A stretch of DNA of 64,000 bases, taken from assembly GCF_040215725.1 (NCBI RefSeq), contig NZ_CP157968.1, positions 806,001-870,000 on the forward strand, given 5' to 3'. The notes under the pieces are model-generated. The model saw only the letters and a list, made by a program, of their open reading frames with translations. It was not told the origin of the DNA and did not search any database. This DNA is from Rhizobium sp. ZPR4 (GTDB taxonomy: Bacteria; Pseudomonadota; Alphaproteobacteria; Rhizobiales; Rhizobiaceae). Within the stretch, counting starts at the first letter, position 1, and every line of letters begins with the position of its first letter. This document shows, piece after piece, positions 28,125 to 40,367 of the stretch. The translations under genes were made by a program, and so were the position numbers.

Positions 28125-28294
28125 AAAAACTTGGCCTGATATCGCCAGACGGCTGTGTTTTCGATGGACGGCCGTGTTCCGGGCGGAAATCAAGGAGATG
28201 TTCTTTGAAGACCTATAGTTACTGGCGTCCGGCCGATAGCGTATTCATGAACATCGAATATAGCTTCATGCTGATTATGCCGCCTAATCACTAG

Positions 28295-29347
<1,053 letters not shown>

Positions 29348-29359
29348 ACTGAGCAATCC

Positions 29360-29383
29360 CGTGGCCGTCGATCGGCGGCCACG
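29360..29383. terminator. Hairpin between convergent genes
   Basis: CGTGGCCG (29360-29367) pairs with CGGCCACG (29376-29383) in the short gap between the ends of the aldo/keto reductase and the RibD-like gene. There is no T run, so it is only a possible terminator. Confidence 0.4.
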
Positions 29384-29422
29384 AACCCTATGCTGCGCCG
29401 ACCAATAGATGTGCCGTCGACA

Positions 29423-30121
29423 TCAAGATGGGGTGACCGCATAACGCAGATAGACCGCCCCATGCGCCAGCGGCTCGCAGCTTTTGAGCGAGAGCTGGAT
29501 TTTTCCTGCCAAACCTCCCTCCCCATGTTCGACGATGCTCTGGCTTGCGGCGCGTCCGTCGAGAACGGGTGCGATGATCAGGCTGATTTCATCGACAAGA
29601 CCGGCAGCAAGGAAGGAGCCGTTGATCCCGGCACCGCCTTCCAGCAGCAGGCGCTTGATGCCGAGTTCGTGCTCCAGCGTATCAAGCATGGCGGCCAGGT
29701 CAGGCTGAGCTTGCTCGGAGGCAATGTAGGAAATGCCGTCGTTCGTGAGCTCGGCCAGATGGCTGTCCGGCACGTCGCTGCCGAGGAGGACGACGATGTG
29801 ATCGCCATCGATTTCATTCGTGGTGAAATGCAGCCTGCCGGAAATATCTATGGCAATGGCGAAATTGGCCGCTTTCCGATTGGCGAAATGGAGGGGACGC
29901 GCCACCGCGCCGTGTTCATGCGGTGGATGCGGGCTGCCCTTGGTCATCTCGGCCATCGTGACGCGACCGACCATCCAGGCATCGCCTTCAAGCTTCTCGT
30001 GACAGGATTGATAGAGCGCCGTCCAGTCACTGAGCTTGCCGTCCGAACTATGTGTCCAGCAGCTGGGATGCAGGCCGCCGTCGAGAGACGAGACCATGTG
30101 GCAGATGACATATGGCTTCAT
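29423..30121 (-). CDS. RibD C-terminal/dihydrofolate-reductase-fold protein
   Basis: This 232-residue protein has the RibD_C fold: [17 protein letters not shown] at the start, [11 protein letters not shown], and [24 protein letters not shown] near the end. Such stand-alone RibD_C proteins are NADPH-dependent reductases of unknown substrate. It lacks the deaminase half of RibD, so a riboflavin role is unlikely. Its start overlaps the stop of the cupin gene by 4 bp (ATGA), so the two are translated together. Confidence 0.88.
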   Translation of the reverse strand: MKPYVICHMVSSLDGGLHPSCWTHSSDGKLSDWTALYQSCHEKLEGDAWMVGRVTMAEMTKGSPHPPHEHGAVARPLHFANRKAANFAIAIDISGRLHFTTNEIDGDHIVVLLGSDVPDSHLAELTNDGISYIASEQAQPDLAAMLDTLEHELGIKRLLLEGGAGINGSFLAAGLVDEISLIIAPVLDGRAASQSIVEHGEGGLAGKIQLSLKSCEPLAHGAVYLRYAVTPS

Positions 30122-30519
30122 GATTGTGCCTTTCCGAGATAATCCGCGTCGCTCACCTTCTCCAGCCATGTCACCGGCGAACCGTTTTCCTTTTCGGCGA
30201 TCGCGATATGGCTCATGGCGCAATCGGGCGATGCTCCATGCCAGTGCTTTTCGTCCGGCGCGAACCAGACGATGTCGCCGGGACGGATTTCTTCCACCGG
30301 GCCGCCTTCGCGCTGCACGCGCCCGAGGCCTGAAACAACGAGCAAGGTCTGACCGAAGGGATGAGTGTGCCACGCGGTGCGGGCGCCGGGCTCGAAAGTC
30401 ACGGTCGCGCCGCTGAGATTGCCGCGGCCGCTAAAAGGCGCGTCGATGCGAACCACACCCGTGAAATAGTCTTCCGGCCCTTTGGCCGATGGCTGGAAAC
30501 CGCTGCGTTTGATGTCCAT
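30118..30519 (-). CDS. Cupin-domain protein ((R)-mandelonitrile lyase-like)
   Basis: This 133-residue single-domain cupin has the metal-binding motif [15 protein letters not shown] and a second motif with DEKHWHG. The order and the segments [11 protein letters not shown] and [13 protein letters not shown] resemble the cupin (R)-hydroxynitrile lyases and related carboxymuconolactone-type proteins. Whether it has lyase activity is unknown. ATG 30519 lies after GCAGGA. It begins a two-gene unit with the RibD_C reductase and is divergent from a LysR regulator. Confidence 0.85.
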   Translation of the reverse strand: MDIKRSGFQPSAKGPEDYFTGVVRIDAPFSGRGNLSGATVTFEPGARTAWHTHPFGQTLLVVSGLGRVQREGGPVEEIRPGDIVWFAPDEKHWHGASPDCAMSHIAIAEKENGSPVTWLEKVSDADYLGKAQS

Positions 30520-30613
30520 GTCCTGCACCTCTTGGGGGAACTTGCGGCTCTTTCGCCGTTTTTCAAGGCACCTTAGACTTGCCGGATAACCGGGACCATA
30601 CAATATAAATGAC

Positions 30614-30625
30614 ATATAATTATAT
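30614..30625. promoter_or_regulatory. AT-rich palindrome in the cupin/LysR intergenic region
   Basis: ATATAATTATAT is a perfect 12-bp palindrome, 13 bp before the LysR start, in the 119-bp divergent region. It fits the position of a LysR self-regulation site or a -10 region. Sequence alone cannot decide. Confidence 0.4.
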
Positions 30626-30638
30626 CTGGGGCTCATAA

Positions 30639-31532
30639 ATGCAGCGGGAAGAACTGGTCGATCTCAACGCCTTTGCTGTTGTGGCCGAGGAGAGGAGCTT
30701 TACGCGTGCCGCCGCGAAACTCGGCACGTCGCAATCATCCCTCAGCCATACGATCCGGCGTCTGGAGGCGCGGCTGGGCGTGCGCCTGCTGACACGAACC
30801 ACCCGCAATGTGGCTCTAACGGAAGCGGGCGAGCGGCTGCTTGCCACTCTTGGCCCGGCGCTCGAAAGCATCGATAGCGAACTCGCTTCCCTGCGCGAGC
30901 TGCGCGAAAGGCCGGCAGGAACCATCCGCATCACCACCTCCGAGCACGCTGCCACCACCATTCTCTGGCCGGCCCTTGAAAGGCTCCTGCCGCAATATCC
31001 GGATATCCACGTCGAACTCAGCATCGATTCCAGCCTGCGCGATATCGTTGCTGATCGCTTCGATGCAGGCGTCCGGCTTGGCGAGGCGCTCGCCAAGGAT
31101 ATGATCGCCGTCAAGATCAGTCCCGATGTGCGCATGGTCATCGTCGGGTCCCCGGCATATCTCGCCAGGAATCCTCCGCCGAAAGCGCCGAATGAACTTG
31201 CCGAGCACAATTGCATAAATCTGCGTCTGCCGAGTTCCGGCGGCCTCTATGCCTGGGAGTTGGAAAAGGATGGGCGGGAGCTTCGTGCCAGGGTAGAGGG
31301 GCAGCTCGTCTTCAACAATGTCGGCATGATCGTGAGGGCTGCGAAGGCAGGACTGGGTCTTGGCTTCGTCATGGAAGATCATGTCGCGACCGATGTCGGG
31401 GAGGGGCGGCTTGTGCGCGTCATGGAAGACTGGTGCGCGCCGTTTTCCGGCTATCATCTGTATTATCCAAGCCGACGGCAGCCCTCCGCGGCTTTTTCTC
31501 TGCTGGTCGACGCATTGCGGTATCGCGGCTAG
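30639..31532 (+). CDS. LysR-family transcriptional regulator
   Basis: This 297-residue protein has an N-terminal LysR winged HTH ([21 protein letters not shown] and [17 protein letters not shown]). Its substrate-binding domain is of the CrgA/PA0477-like subclass ([12 protein letters not shown] and [10 protein letters not shown]). It is divergent from the cupin-RibD_C pair and is its likely regulator. The effector is unknown. Confidence 0.92.
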   Translation: MQREELVDLNAFAVVAEERSFTRAAAKLGTSQSSLSHTIRRLEARLGVRLLTRTTRNVALTEAGERLLATLGPALESIDSELASLRELRERPAGTIRITTSEHAATTILWPALERLLPQYPDIHVELSIDSSLRDIVADRFDAGVRLGEALAKDMIAVKISPDVRMVIVGSPAYLARNPPPKAPNELAEHNCINLRLPSSGGLYAWELEKDGRELRARVEGQLVFNNVGMIVRAAKAGLGLGFVMEDHVATDVGEGRLVRVMEDWCAPFSGYHLYYPSRRQPSAAFSLLVDALRYRG

Positions 31533-31780
31533 TTGCTCCCGGGAAGGGTGAACTGAGCCCCGCCGATCATGAATGCTGCAGTGCATGTGGCCAAAGACAT
31601 GCGGCGACTGGGGAGAACCGTTCCTCACGGGCCACGCGGTTGCAAAATCGAACGATACCGGGCTGATTATCCGGATTTCCGAATTGTAAAATTGCAAATT
31701 GCTGCTTAATTCCTTTGCTGGATGCTCTTACATAGCGTGTAAAGTTATGTATCGGCTGCAAGCCGGCTGGGGGACTATGC

Positions 31781-32788
31781 ATGCATCTTGATGACTATGC
31801 CGCACTCGGCCGCTCGGAGTTGCGCGTCAGTCCGCTTGCGCTCGGAACCATGACCTTCGACGAGGGTTTTGCTTGGAAGTCGCGCGAAAATCAGCCCGCG
31901 TCAGTCCTTGCGCGATATCTCGAACTGGGGGGCAATTATCTCGATACGGGCAGCGGGGCAAAAAAAGCGGGCGGCCAGACGGTTGTCGGCAGCTATGTCG
32001 CACAGAACGCGATCAGACGCGATCGTCTGGTCGTCGCCGCCAAGTTCAATGTTGAGTGGCATCGCGAAACGCTGGGCCGCAAAGCCGTGATAGACGGCTT
32101 CGAACAGGCTCTTCGGCGGCTGCGTACCGACTATCTCGATCTCTATTGGCTGGACAATTGGGACATACAGGTCCCTTTGGAAGAAATGCTGGAGGCGCTC
32201 CATGACCTCGTTCAGTCGGGAAAGCTGCGTTATTTCGGCATTTCCGATACGCCGGCGTGGAAGGTCGCGCATGCCCACCTCTTGTCGCAGTCCAACGGCT
32301 GGAAGCCGTTCATCGGTCTGCAGATCGAATATTCGCTCGCCGCGCGGCTATTTGAAATCGAGCTCATCCCTCTGGCGCGGGGATTGGGGCTTGGTGTCGT
32401 CTCCCATTCGCCGTTGAGCGGCGGTCTCATCAGCGGCCAATATACCCGCGCCAACAAAGCGGGCGTGAGGGCGGGGCATGCGGCACAATTGGCGCAAAGG
32501 CCCGACGAGCAGGATCTTGAAATCGTCGACGCCCTGTTCCGCGTCGCCGATGAACTCGGTACGACAACCGCACGCGTCGCCCTTGCCTGGGCAATGGCGC
32601 GCCTTGGCGTATCCTCAACGATTATCGGCGTTCACACGCTGGAACAACTCAATGAGGATATCGGCGCGCTTGAAGTTCGGCTTTCGCCGGAACAGACGGC
32701 GACTCTGGACGCCCTTACGATCCCCAATCCCGTCATTGCCCTGCCGCTGCCGTTGCAGAATGCAGCACCTCTGTGCTGCGTAGACTAA
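31781..32788 (+). CDS. Aldo/keto reductase family protein with altered catalytic site
   Basis: This 335-residue protein has the full aldo/keto reductase barrel, with VSPLALGTMTF, KLRYFGISDTPAW and LGVSSTIIGVHTLEQLNED. In the catalytic tetrad D55 and K88 (VVAAKFN) are kept. The tyrosine position is A60 (YLDTGSGA instead of DTADVY), and the histidine position is D125 (LYWLDNWD instead of LHxWD). The normal proton-relay chemistry should therefore not operate. It may bind NADP(H) as a sensor or catalyse a different reaction. It lies alone after the LysR gene. ATG 31781 is taken from the alignment start. Confidence 0.85.
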   Translation: MHLDDYAALGRSELRVSPLALGTMTFDEGFAWKSRENQPASVLARYLELGGNYLDTGSGAKKAGGQTVVGSYVAQNAIRRDRLVVAAKFNVEWHRETLGRKAVIDGFEQALRRLRTDYLDLYWLDNWDIQVPLEEMLEALHDLVQSGKLRYFGISDTPAWKVAHAHLLSQSNGWKPFIGLQIEYSLAARLFEIELIPLARGLGLGVVSHSPLSGGLISGQYTRANKAGVRAGHAAQLAQRPDEQDLEIVDALFRVADELGTTTARVALAWAMARLGVSSTIIGVHTLEQLNEDIGALEVRLSPEQTATLDALTIPNPVIALPLPLQNAAPLCCVD

Positions 32789-33080
32789 ACCGTCGCTTGC
32801 GAGCGGTTGCCGACGCTGTCATCTGCTGACGGTCGTAATAGCTTTCCTTATCGGTTCGCTGGCCCATCTAATATTTCAGTCGTTTAAAGAGGCTTAGCAT
32901 GAGTGCCGGGCTGCGGTCATCGGCAGATGAATGCGTGTGATGGCCTCAAAAAGGCTATTTTCCACTCGCACCAATAGTACATTCTGCCCTGCAAGCTATG
33001 CATTGCCGCCCTACTTCATTGTTCATGGTCTCGGTGGAACGCCGATACCTCCTCTTTTGAAAAGCTCAAGGAGATAAGAA

Positions 33081-33338
33081 ATTGACAAGAACCGTGTCAA
33101 AGGCGCAGTCAAGGAGGCAAGCGGTTCCATCAAGGAGGCCGCAGGAAGGCTGACAGGAAACAATCGGCTCAAGATCGAAGGTGCCGCCGAAAAGGTCGAA
33201 GGCAAGATCCTGGCGCAAGTGGGCAAGGCCAAAGACCCCATCGACACGCGCTTCGCTGACGTCAAGCGCGTGCGAAACTTCGCCCCCGCGATTTATCGAG
33301 GCTTCCAATGCTTTTCCTGGCCAAGTCCCCATCGATGA
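33081..33338 (+). CDS. CsbD-family stress protein with an ATT start codon
   Basis: The frame encodes IDKNRVKGAVKEASGSIKEA and then RLTGNNRLKIEGAAEKVEGK, a clear CsbD (PF05532) sequence of 85 codons with a longer than usual tail. In CsbD proteins the first residues are MDKNRVKG, so ATT (33081) stands where ATG is expected. AAGGAG (33068-33073) lies 7 bp upstream, and an in-frame TAA (33075-33077) excludes any earlier start. No ATG, GTG or TTG occurs before the conserved core. Either ATT initiates, as in infC-type genes, or the start has mutated. The stop overlaps the next start as ATGA. Confidence 0.75.
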   Translation: MDKNRVKGAVKEASGSIKEAAGRLTGNNRLKIEGAAEKVEGKILAQVGKAKDPIDTRFADVKRVRNFAPAIYRGFQCFSWPSPHR

Positions 33339-33658
33339 CGGCATCGTCGGATCGTTACGCAACCTGTGCGGCCATCCGCTGCCTGATCGCCTATGCCGAG
33401 GGACTTGAGGATTGTCATATCGAAGTTGCCGCCATGGAAGGCGCAATCGTTCTCTCCGGAGTGGCATCGACCGATGAGGCGCGGCAGCGGGCCATTGCAA
33501 TAGCTGCCGAATATGCCAGGACCCGCGTCGTCAGCAATATCGCCCTGCGGGCCGATCGCGACCCTTCCAGCCATCCTCATCCGCAAATCGAGCTGTCGAA
33601 TTCCCCTGCGCCGCCCGGACAGACCGCGGCGCCCAAAACGCCGAAGGAGACGTCATGA
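33335..33658 (+). CDS. BON-domain-like protein
   Basis: This 107-residue protein has a central BON-type alpha/beta unit (IEVAAMEGAIVLSGVASTDE, then ARQRAIAIAAEYARTRVVSNIAL) and a proline-rich C-terminal tail. BON domains bind phospholipid or peptidoglycan surfaces and occur in envelope stress proteins. It has no obvious signal peptide. ATG 33335 overlaps the CsbD stop as ATGA. ATG 33308 is an alternative that would overlap more. It ends in a second ATGA overlap with the DUF992 gene. Confidence 0.72.
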   Translation: MTASSDRYATCAAIRCLIAYAEGLEDCHIEVAAMEGAIVLSGVASTDEARQRAIAIAAEYARTRVVSNIALRADRDPSSHPHPQIELSNSPAPPGQTAAPKTPKETS

Positions 33659-34167
33659 AAAAATTCATTATAGCGGCGGCGGCAATTGCAGTTGCCTTTG
33701 GTTCTGCGGCTTCCGCTGCCAGCACTCACTCCAAAAGGCAGTCGGCACAAGTGGTGTCCGAGCCGAAGCAAAGGCTCGGAACGCTGTCTTGCGAGGTCGC
33801 CGGCGGTGTCGGCATGATTATCGGATCGAACAAGGCGATCAGCTGCACATTCAAGCAGCGAACCGGCAGAGCTGAACGCTATACGGGCACAATCGGCAAG
33901 CTCGGCATCGATATCGGGGTCACCCGCAAGACCTATATGAGCTGGGTTGTCGTCAATACCGCGCCGACGCGTGTGGGCGACGGTGCCCTGGCCGGCACCT
34001 ACGTCGGTGCTTCGGCAGGCGCTTCCGTGGGGCTCGGCCTCGGTGCGAACGCTCTGGTGGGTGGCAATTCCAAGAATTTCGCGCTGCAGCCGCTGAGCGC
34101 GGAAGCGGGAACGGGCCTGAACGTTGCAGCCGGCGTCTCGCGCCTGCAATTGCAGTCCGCCCGCTGA
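33655..34167 (+). CDS. DUF992 secreted protein
   Basis: This 170-residue exported protein has a signal peptide (MKKFIIAAAAIAVAFGSAASA) and a glycine/alanine-rich DUF992 domain: LGTLSCEVAGGVGMIIGSNK, CTFKQRTGRAERYTGTIGKLG and later repeats rich in Gly-Ala. Two cysteines (SCEV and SCTF) may pair. The function is unknown. The family is common in Rhizobiales periplasms. It is the last gene of the CsbD-BON-DUF992 unit, in which both junctions are ATGA overlaps. A strong terminator follows. Confidence 0.87.
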   Translation: MKKFIIAAAAIAVAFGSAASAASTHSKRQSAQVVSEPKQRLGTLSCEVAGGVGMIIGSNKAISCTFKQRTGRAERYTGTIGKLGIDIGVTRKTYMSWVVVNTAPTRVGDGALAGTYVGASAGASVGLGLGANALVGGNSKNFALQPLSAEAGTGLNVAAGVSRLQLQSAR

Positions 34168-34197
34168 GGTCCGGAGTGCGTCTAGAAATCACGTCAT

Positions 34198-34236
34198 GCC
34201 CGGACGCGACCTGAGTAGGGTCGCGTCCGGGCGTTT
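34198..34236 (+). terminator. Strong Rho-independent terminator
   Basis: GCCCGGACGCGACC (34198-34211) and GGTCGCGTCCGGGC (34219-34232) form a perfect 14-bp stem with a 7-nt loop, followed by GTTTTATT. It ends the CsbD-BON-DUF992 transcript and lies just before the convergent katG stop. Confidence 0.92.
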
Positions 34237-34248
34237 TATTCAGTCACT

Positions 34249-36788
<2,540 letters not shown>

Positions 36789-37739
36789 ATGGCAAACTTC
36801 ACGCTTAAACAGCTTCGCTATTTCGAAGCGCTGGCCCGGCTCGGCCACTTCGGACGCGCCGCCGATCTATGCGCGATCTCCCAGCCCGCCTTATCGATGC
36901 AGATCAAGGAATTGGAGGAGCAACTCGGCACGAATCTTTTCGAAAGAGGCGCGAGACAGGTCCGGTTGACCAATTTCGGAGAAGCGTTCGCGATCCGCGT
37001 CCGCGACATCCTGCGCTCCGTCGACGAGCTGGGAGATCTTGCCCGCGCATCGCACAATCAGCCTGTGGGACGGTTGCGCATCGGTATTATTCCCACCGTC
37101 GCGCCCTATCTACTGCCGAGCATCATCGGCAATCTCTCCCGCATCTATGATGGGCTCGATATCCATGTGCGCGAGACCCTGACTTCGAAACTGGTGGAAG
37201 AGCTGGAGGAGGGGAGGCTGGATACGGCGATCGTTGCTCTGCCAATCTCCGAAGCATCTCTGACGGAAGTGCCGCTATTTGCTGAAAACTTCGTCCTGGT
37301 GCGGCCGAGCGAGGACGAAGGCAAGCCGGTGCCCAACCGGGAAGCGCTTCGCGAAATGCGGCTGTTGCTCTTGGAGGAAGGGCATTGCTTCCGCGACCAG
37401 GCGCTCTCCTTCTGCAATATACAGTCGGCGCTTCCCCGGGAGCTGATGGATGGCAGCTCGCTGTCAACGCTGGTGCAGATGGTCAGTGCCGGCATCGGCG
37501 TCACCTTGATACCGGAGATGGCGGTCGCGGTGGAAACCCGTTCGGCCTCGGTTTCGACCGTCCGCTTCCAAAGCCCGCAGCCGTCACGGACGATCGGCAT
37601 GATCTGGCGCAGGACAAGCCCTCTGGTCAAACAGCTCATGCAGATTTCCGAAGTGGTGCGCGAGGCGGCCGACGCCATGCGCGAGCAGCATGATTCGATC
37701 TGGCGCAGACAGGATCTGGAGCTTGATAGCCGCCTGTAG
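36789..37739 (+). CDS. oxyR: Peroxide-sensing regulator OxyR
   Basis: This 316-residue LysR protein has the N-terminal winged HTH (FTLKQLRYFEALARLGHFGR) and the peroxide-sensing pair C200 and C209 in EEGHCFRDQALSFC. That is the spacing and context of OxyR (C199/C208 in E. coli). Oxidation forms an intramolecular disulfide that switches it to activation of katG, which is divergent here. ATG 36789 lies within an ATAAG/CTTAT palindrome, consistent with self-repression. Confidence 0.96.
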   Translation: MANFTLKQLRYFEALARLGHFGRAADLCAISQPALSMQIKELEEQLGTNLFERGARQVRLTNFGEAFAIRVRDILRSVDELGDLARASHNQPVGRLRIGIIPTVAPYLLPSIIGNLSRIYDGLDIHVRETLTSKLVEELEEGRLDTAIVALPISEASLTEVPLFAENFVLVRPSEDEGKPVPNREALREMRLLLLEEGHCFRDQALSFCNIQSALPRELMDGSSLSTLVQMVSAGIGVTLIPEMAVAVETRSASVSTVRFQSPQPSRTIGMIWRRTSPLVKQLMQISEVVREAADAMREQHDSIWRRQDLELDSRL

Positions 37740-37868
37740 CTGTGAAGGCGGCAAGGTCAGCAGGCAGGGGCGTATTGCTTGCGCCGCTGATGATCCAGTG
37801 CCGGGTTCATAACCCTTGCACCTCCGCATTAACGCTGTTTGCGGCTTTTCCACAGGCGCGCATATTTC

Positions 37869-37895
37869 AAACGATTGAAAAAATTTTAATCGTTT
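37869..37895. promoter_or_regulatory. AT-rich inverted repeat before a small gene
   Basis: AAACGATT (37869-37876) and AATCGTTT (37888-37895) are perfectly inverted across 11 A/T-rich bases, 75 bp before the small gene at 37970. It may be an operator or a promoter element. No regulator can be assigned. Confidence 0.45.
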
Positions 37896-37969
37896 AAATA
37901 ATTTAATGCCTTGATTTACAAAGAAACTCTTCCATGTCATGCCAGTGACGCATGACAATGGAGGTCGTG

Positions 37970-38146
37970 ATGCAAGAGTTTGAAAACGTAAGAGATGAAA
38001 TTCCTACGTATGTGATTGATCGCCTGGAAAATGAATGGCGGCTGGTGCAGGCTCAGAGCGTGCAGGTGAAGACCTCGCTGTCCACGGAAACGCCTGTCAA
38101 GGCCGCACCGGGAGCGCCCGACAGCCTGGCAGCCCTCGACAAATAA
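37970..38146 (+). CDS. Small hypothetical protein (58 residues)
   Basis: The frame encodes a 58-residue, mostly charged protein (MQEFENVRDEIPTYVIDRLE at the start, a Thr/Ser/Pro-rich middle, then a short tail). ATG 37970 has an excellent ribosome site, GGAGG, 5 bp upstream, a palindromic promoter region before it and a hairpin with a T-rich tail after it. This supports a real gene. I recognise no family, and no membrane segment or signal peptide is present. Confidence 0.6.
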   Translation: MQEFENVRDEIPTYVIDRLENEWRLVQAQSVQVKTSLSTETPVKAAPGAPDSLAALDK

Positions 38147-38247
38147 TCCTTCGCGGAGACCGGATCGCGCCGAGCTTATCTGATGATGAGGCTCTGGCGA
38201 GGTCGATTGCGGCACTCCACTCCTTCACGTCATCTCCGAAAACGGCT

Positions 38248-38281
38248 CAGCCCCGGCTCACGGCCAGGGCTGTCGTTTATT
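38248..38281 (+). terminator. Probable terminator of the small gene
   Basis: CAGCCC (38248-38253) pairs with GGGCTG (38267-38272) and an inner GG/CC, followed by the T-rich TCGTTTATTCT. It lies 100 bp after the small gene and points into the 3' end of the convergent amidohydrolase gene. Confidence 0.5.
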
Positions 38282-38318
38282 CTGTCGCTTGTGGGGCCAC
38301 GCACTTCGCGAAAGTGCT

Positions 38319-39500
38319 TCAGGCGTCGAGATAGCGCTCGGTCAACCGTGCCCACATGGCGGCGCCAACGGTCAGGCTTTCGTCAGCGAAATCATACTTG
38401 GCGCTGTGCAGGATGGCCGAATTCAAGCCATTGCCGAGGCGCAGGAAGCTGCCGGGCTTGTGTTCCAGGTAGTGAGAGAAATCCTCGCTGCCGGGGATCA
38501 GGCCGCAGGTGGTGACCTTGTCGGCGCCGACGAGCTCTTCGGCGACCATGCGCGCGAATTCCGTTTCCTTCTCCGAATTGACGACGACCGGATGGCCGTG
38601 GACGTAGTCGATCTCGACGCTGGCGCCATAGCCGTCAGCGATGGATTCTGTCAGCTTGCGAATGCGAGCCTCGAGCAGTTCGCGCACCTTCGGATCGAAG
38701 GAGCGGACGGTGAGCAGCATCTTCGCGCTTTCGGGAATGACGTTCGAAGCCTCGCCGGCATGGATGGCACCGACGGTCACGACGGCCGTCTGCGTCGGGT
38801 CGACGCTGCGGGCAACGATCGTCTGCAGGCTGACGACGAGATTGCACGCAACGACGACGGGGTCGATGGTCAGATGCGGGCGGGAGGCATGGCCGCCCTT
38901 GCCCGTGATAGTGATCTCGACCGTATCGGCTGCCGCCATCAGCGGGCCGGAGCGCAACAGCCAGGTGCCTTCCGTAGCACCCGGATGATTGTGCAGCCCG
39001 TAAATGACGTCGAAGGGAAAGCGTTCGAAGAGGCCATCCTTGATCATTGCGGGAGCGCCGCTGACGGCCCCCGCTTCTTCGGCCGGCTGGAAGATCAGGT
39101 TCACCGTGCCGTTGAACCGGCGGGTGCGGGCGAGATATTCGGCCGCCCCGAGCAATATGGTCGTATGGCCGTCGTGGCCGCAGGCATGCATCTTGCCGGG
39201 CGACCTGCTGGCGTAAGTGGCGCCGGTCTGTTCGGTGATCGGCAAGGCGTCCATATCGGCGCGGATCGCGATGCTCTTCTTGCCGGCGCCGACAGTCATG
39301 CGTGCAACGACGCCATGGCCACCGACATTGCGTGTGACTTCATAGCCCCAGCCTTCCAGCTTCTCGGCAACGAAACGCGCGGTTTCCGCCTCCTCGAAGG
39401 AGAGTTCGGGATTGGCATGCAGATGCTGGCGGATGCCGGTCAATTCGGCCTTCATCGGCTCGAAGTCCGAGAGGCGGGCGAAATCGTTGTCTAGGGTCAT
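38319..39500 (-). CDS. M20-family amidohydrolase (hippurate hydrolase-like)
   Basis: This 393-residue zinc-dependent hydrolase of the M20/amidohydrolase family has the metal ligands in HACGHDGHTT and QPAEEAGAV, and a central dimerisation domain (GKGGHASRPH). Such enzymes cleave N-acyl amino acids, N-acetyl-diaminopimelate, indole-amino acid conjugates or hippurate. The exact substrate is not readable. It follows the ABC ATPase by 75 bp on the same strand, so it probably hydrolyses what the transporter imports. It has no signal peptide, so it is cytoplasmic. Confidence 0.92.
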   Translation of the reverse strand: MTLDNDFARLSDFEPMKAELTGIRQHLHANPELSFEEAETARFVAEKLEGWGYEVTRNVGGHGVVARMTVGAGKKSIAIRADMDALPITEQTGATYASRSPGKMHACGHDGHTTILLGAAEYLARTRRFNGTVNLIFQPAEEAGAVSGAPAMIKDGLFERFPFDVIYGLHNHPGATEGTWLLRSGPLMAAADTVEITITGKGGHASRPHLTIDPVVVACNLVVSLQTIVARSVDPTQTAVVTVGAIHAGEASNVIPESAKMLLTVRSFDPKVRELLEARIRKLTESIADGYGASVEIDYVHGHPVVVNSEKETEFARMVAEELVGADKVTTCGLIPGSEDFSHYLEHKPGSFLRLGNGLNSAILHSAKYDFADESLTVGAAMWARLTERYLDA

Positions 39501-39575
39501 GGCTATTCCAATGGTTCGCTTGTGCCGCCATTCGCCATAAAGCGTGCGGGCTTCACTGATGATGGAGCTGTCGCG

Positions 39576-40367
39576 CTAGATGAAGCGCGACAGGAAGCTT
39601 CTGGTGCGCGGATGCTGCGGATTGCCGATCACATCCTCGGGCCTGCCCTGTTCCACGATCTTGCCGCCATCCATGAAGACGACGCGGTCGGCCGCTTCGC
39701 GGGCAAAACCGATCTCGTGGGTGACGACGATCATCGTCAGGCCCTGGCTGGCGAGATCGCGCATGGTCGACAGCACCTCGCCGACCAATTCCGGATCGAG
39801 CGCCGACGTCGGCTCGTCGAACAGCATCAGCTTCGGCTTGATTGCGAGCGCTCTTGCAATCGCCACACGCTGCTGCTGGCCGCCGGAAAGCTGCCTTGGG
39901 TAGTTGTGAGCCTTGGCCGACAAGCCAACGCGGTCGAGCAGCGCCAGCGCATTCTCGGTCGCCTGCTTGCGGCTTTCGCCATGGATGCCGATCGGCGCCT
40001 CGATGACATTTTGCAGCGCCGTCATATGCGGATAGAGATTGAACTGTTGGAACACCATGCCAATCTTGCGCCGCTGCAGCGCGATCGCATGATTCGACAG
40101 TTTGACCAGTCGGCCCTTGTTCAGCCGATAACCGATCTGTTCGCCGTCGACTTCGATCGAGCCGCGATTGATCGATTCCAGATGGTTGATGCAGCGCAGG
40201 AAAGTCGACTTGCCGGAACCGGAGGGTCCGAGGATGACGACCACTTCGCCCGGCGTCACATCGAGATCGATGCCTTTCAGCACTTCGAGATTTTCGAAGG
40301 ACTTGTGGACGTTGCGTGCCTGTACCAGCGGGTTCACATTGACGATCGAGTTCATAGGAGCGTTCAT
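39576..40367 (-). CDS. Amino-acid ABC transporter ATPase (GlnQ-type)
   Basis: This 263-residue ATPase has Walker A GPSGSGKST (47-55), the signature LSGGQQQRVAIA and Walker B LMLFDEPTSALD, then the H-loop TH. The CINHLESINRGSI segment after Walker A is typical of the polar amino acid (PAAT) family. It energises uptake by the permease encoded just before it. Its start overlaps the permease stop by 4 bp. Confidence 0.96.
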   Translation of the reverse strand: MNAPMNSIVNVNPLVQARNVHKSFENLEVLKGIDLDVTPGEVVVILGPSGSGKSTFLRCINHLESINRGSIEVDGEQIGYRLNKGRLVKLSNHAIALQRRKIGMVFQQFNLYPHMTALQNVIEAPIGIHGESRKQATENALALLDRVGLSAKAHNYPRQLSGGQQQRVAIARALAIKPKLMLFDEPTSALDPELVGEVLSTMRDLASQGLTMIVVTHEIGFAREAADRVVFMDGGKIVEQGRPEDVIGNPQHPRTRSFLSRFI

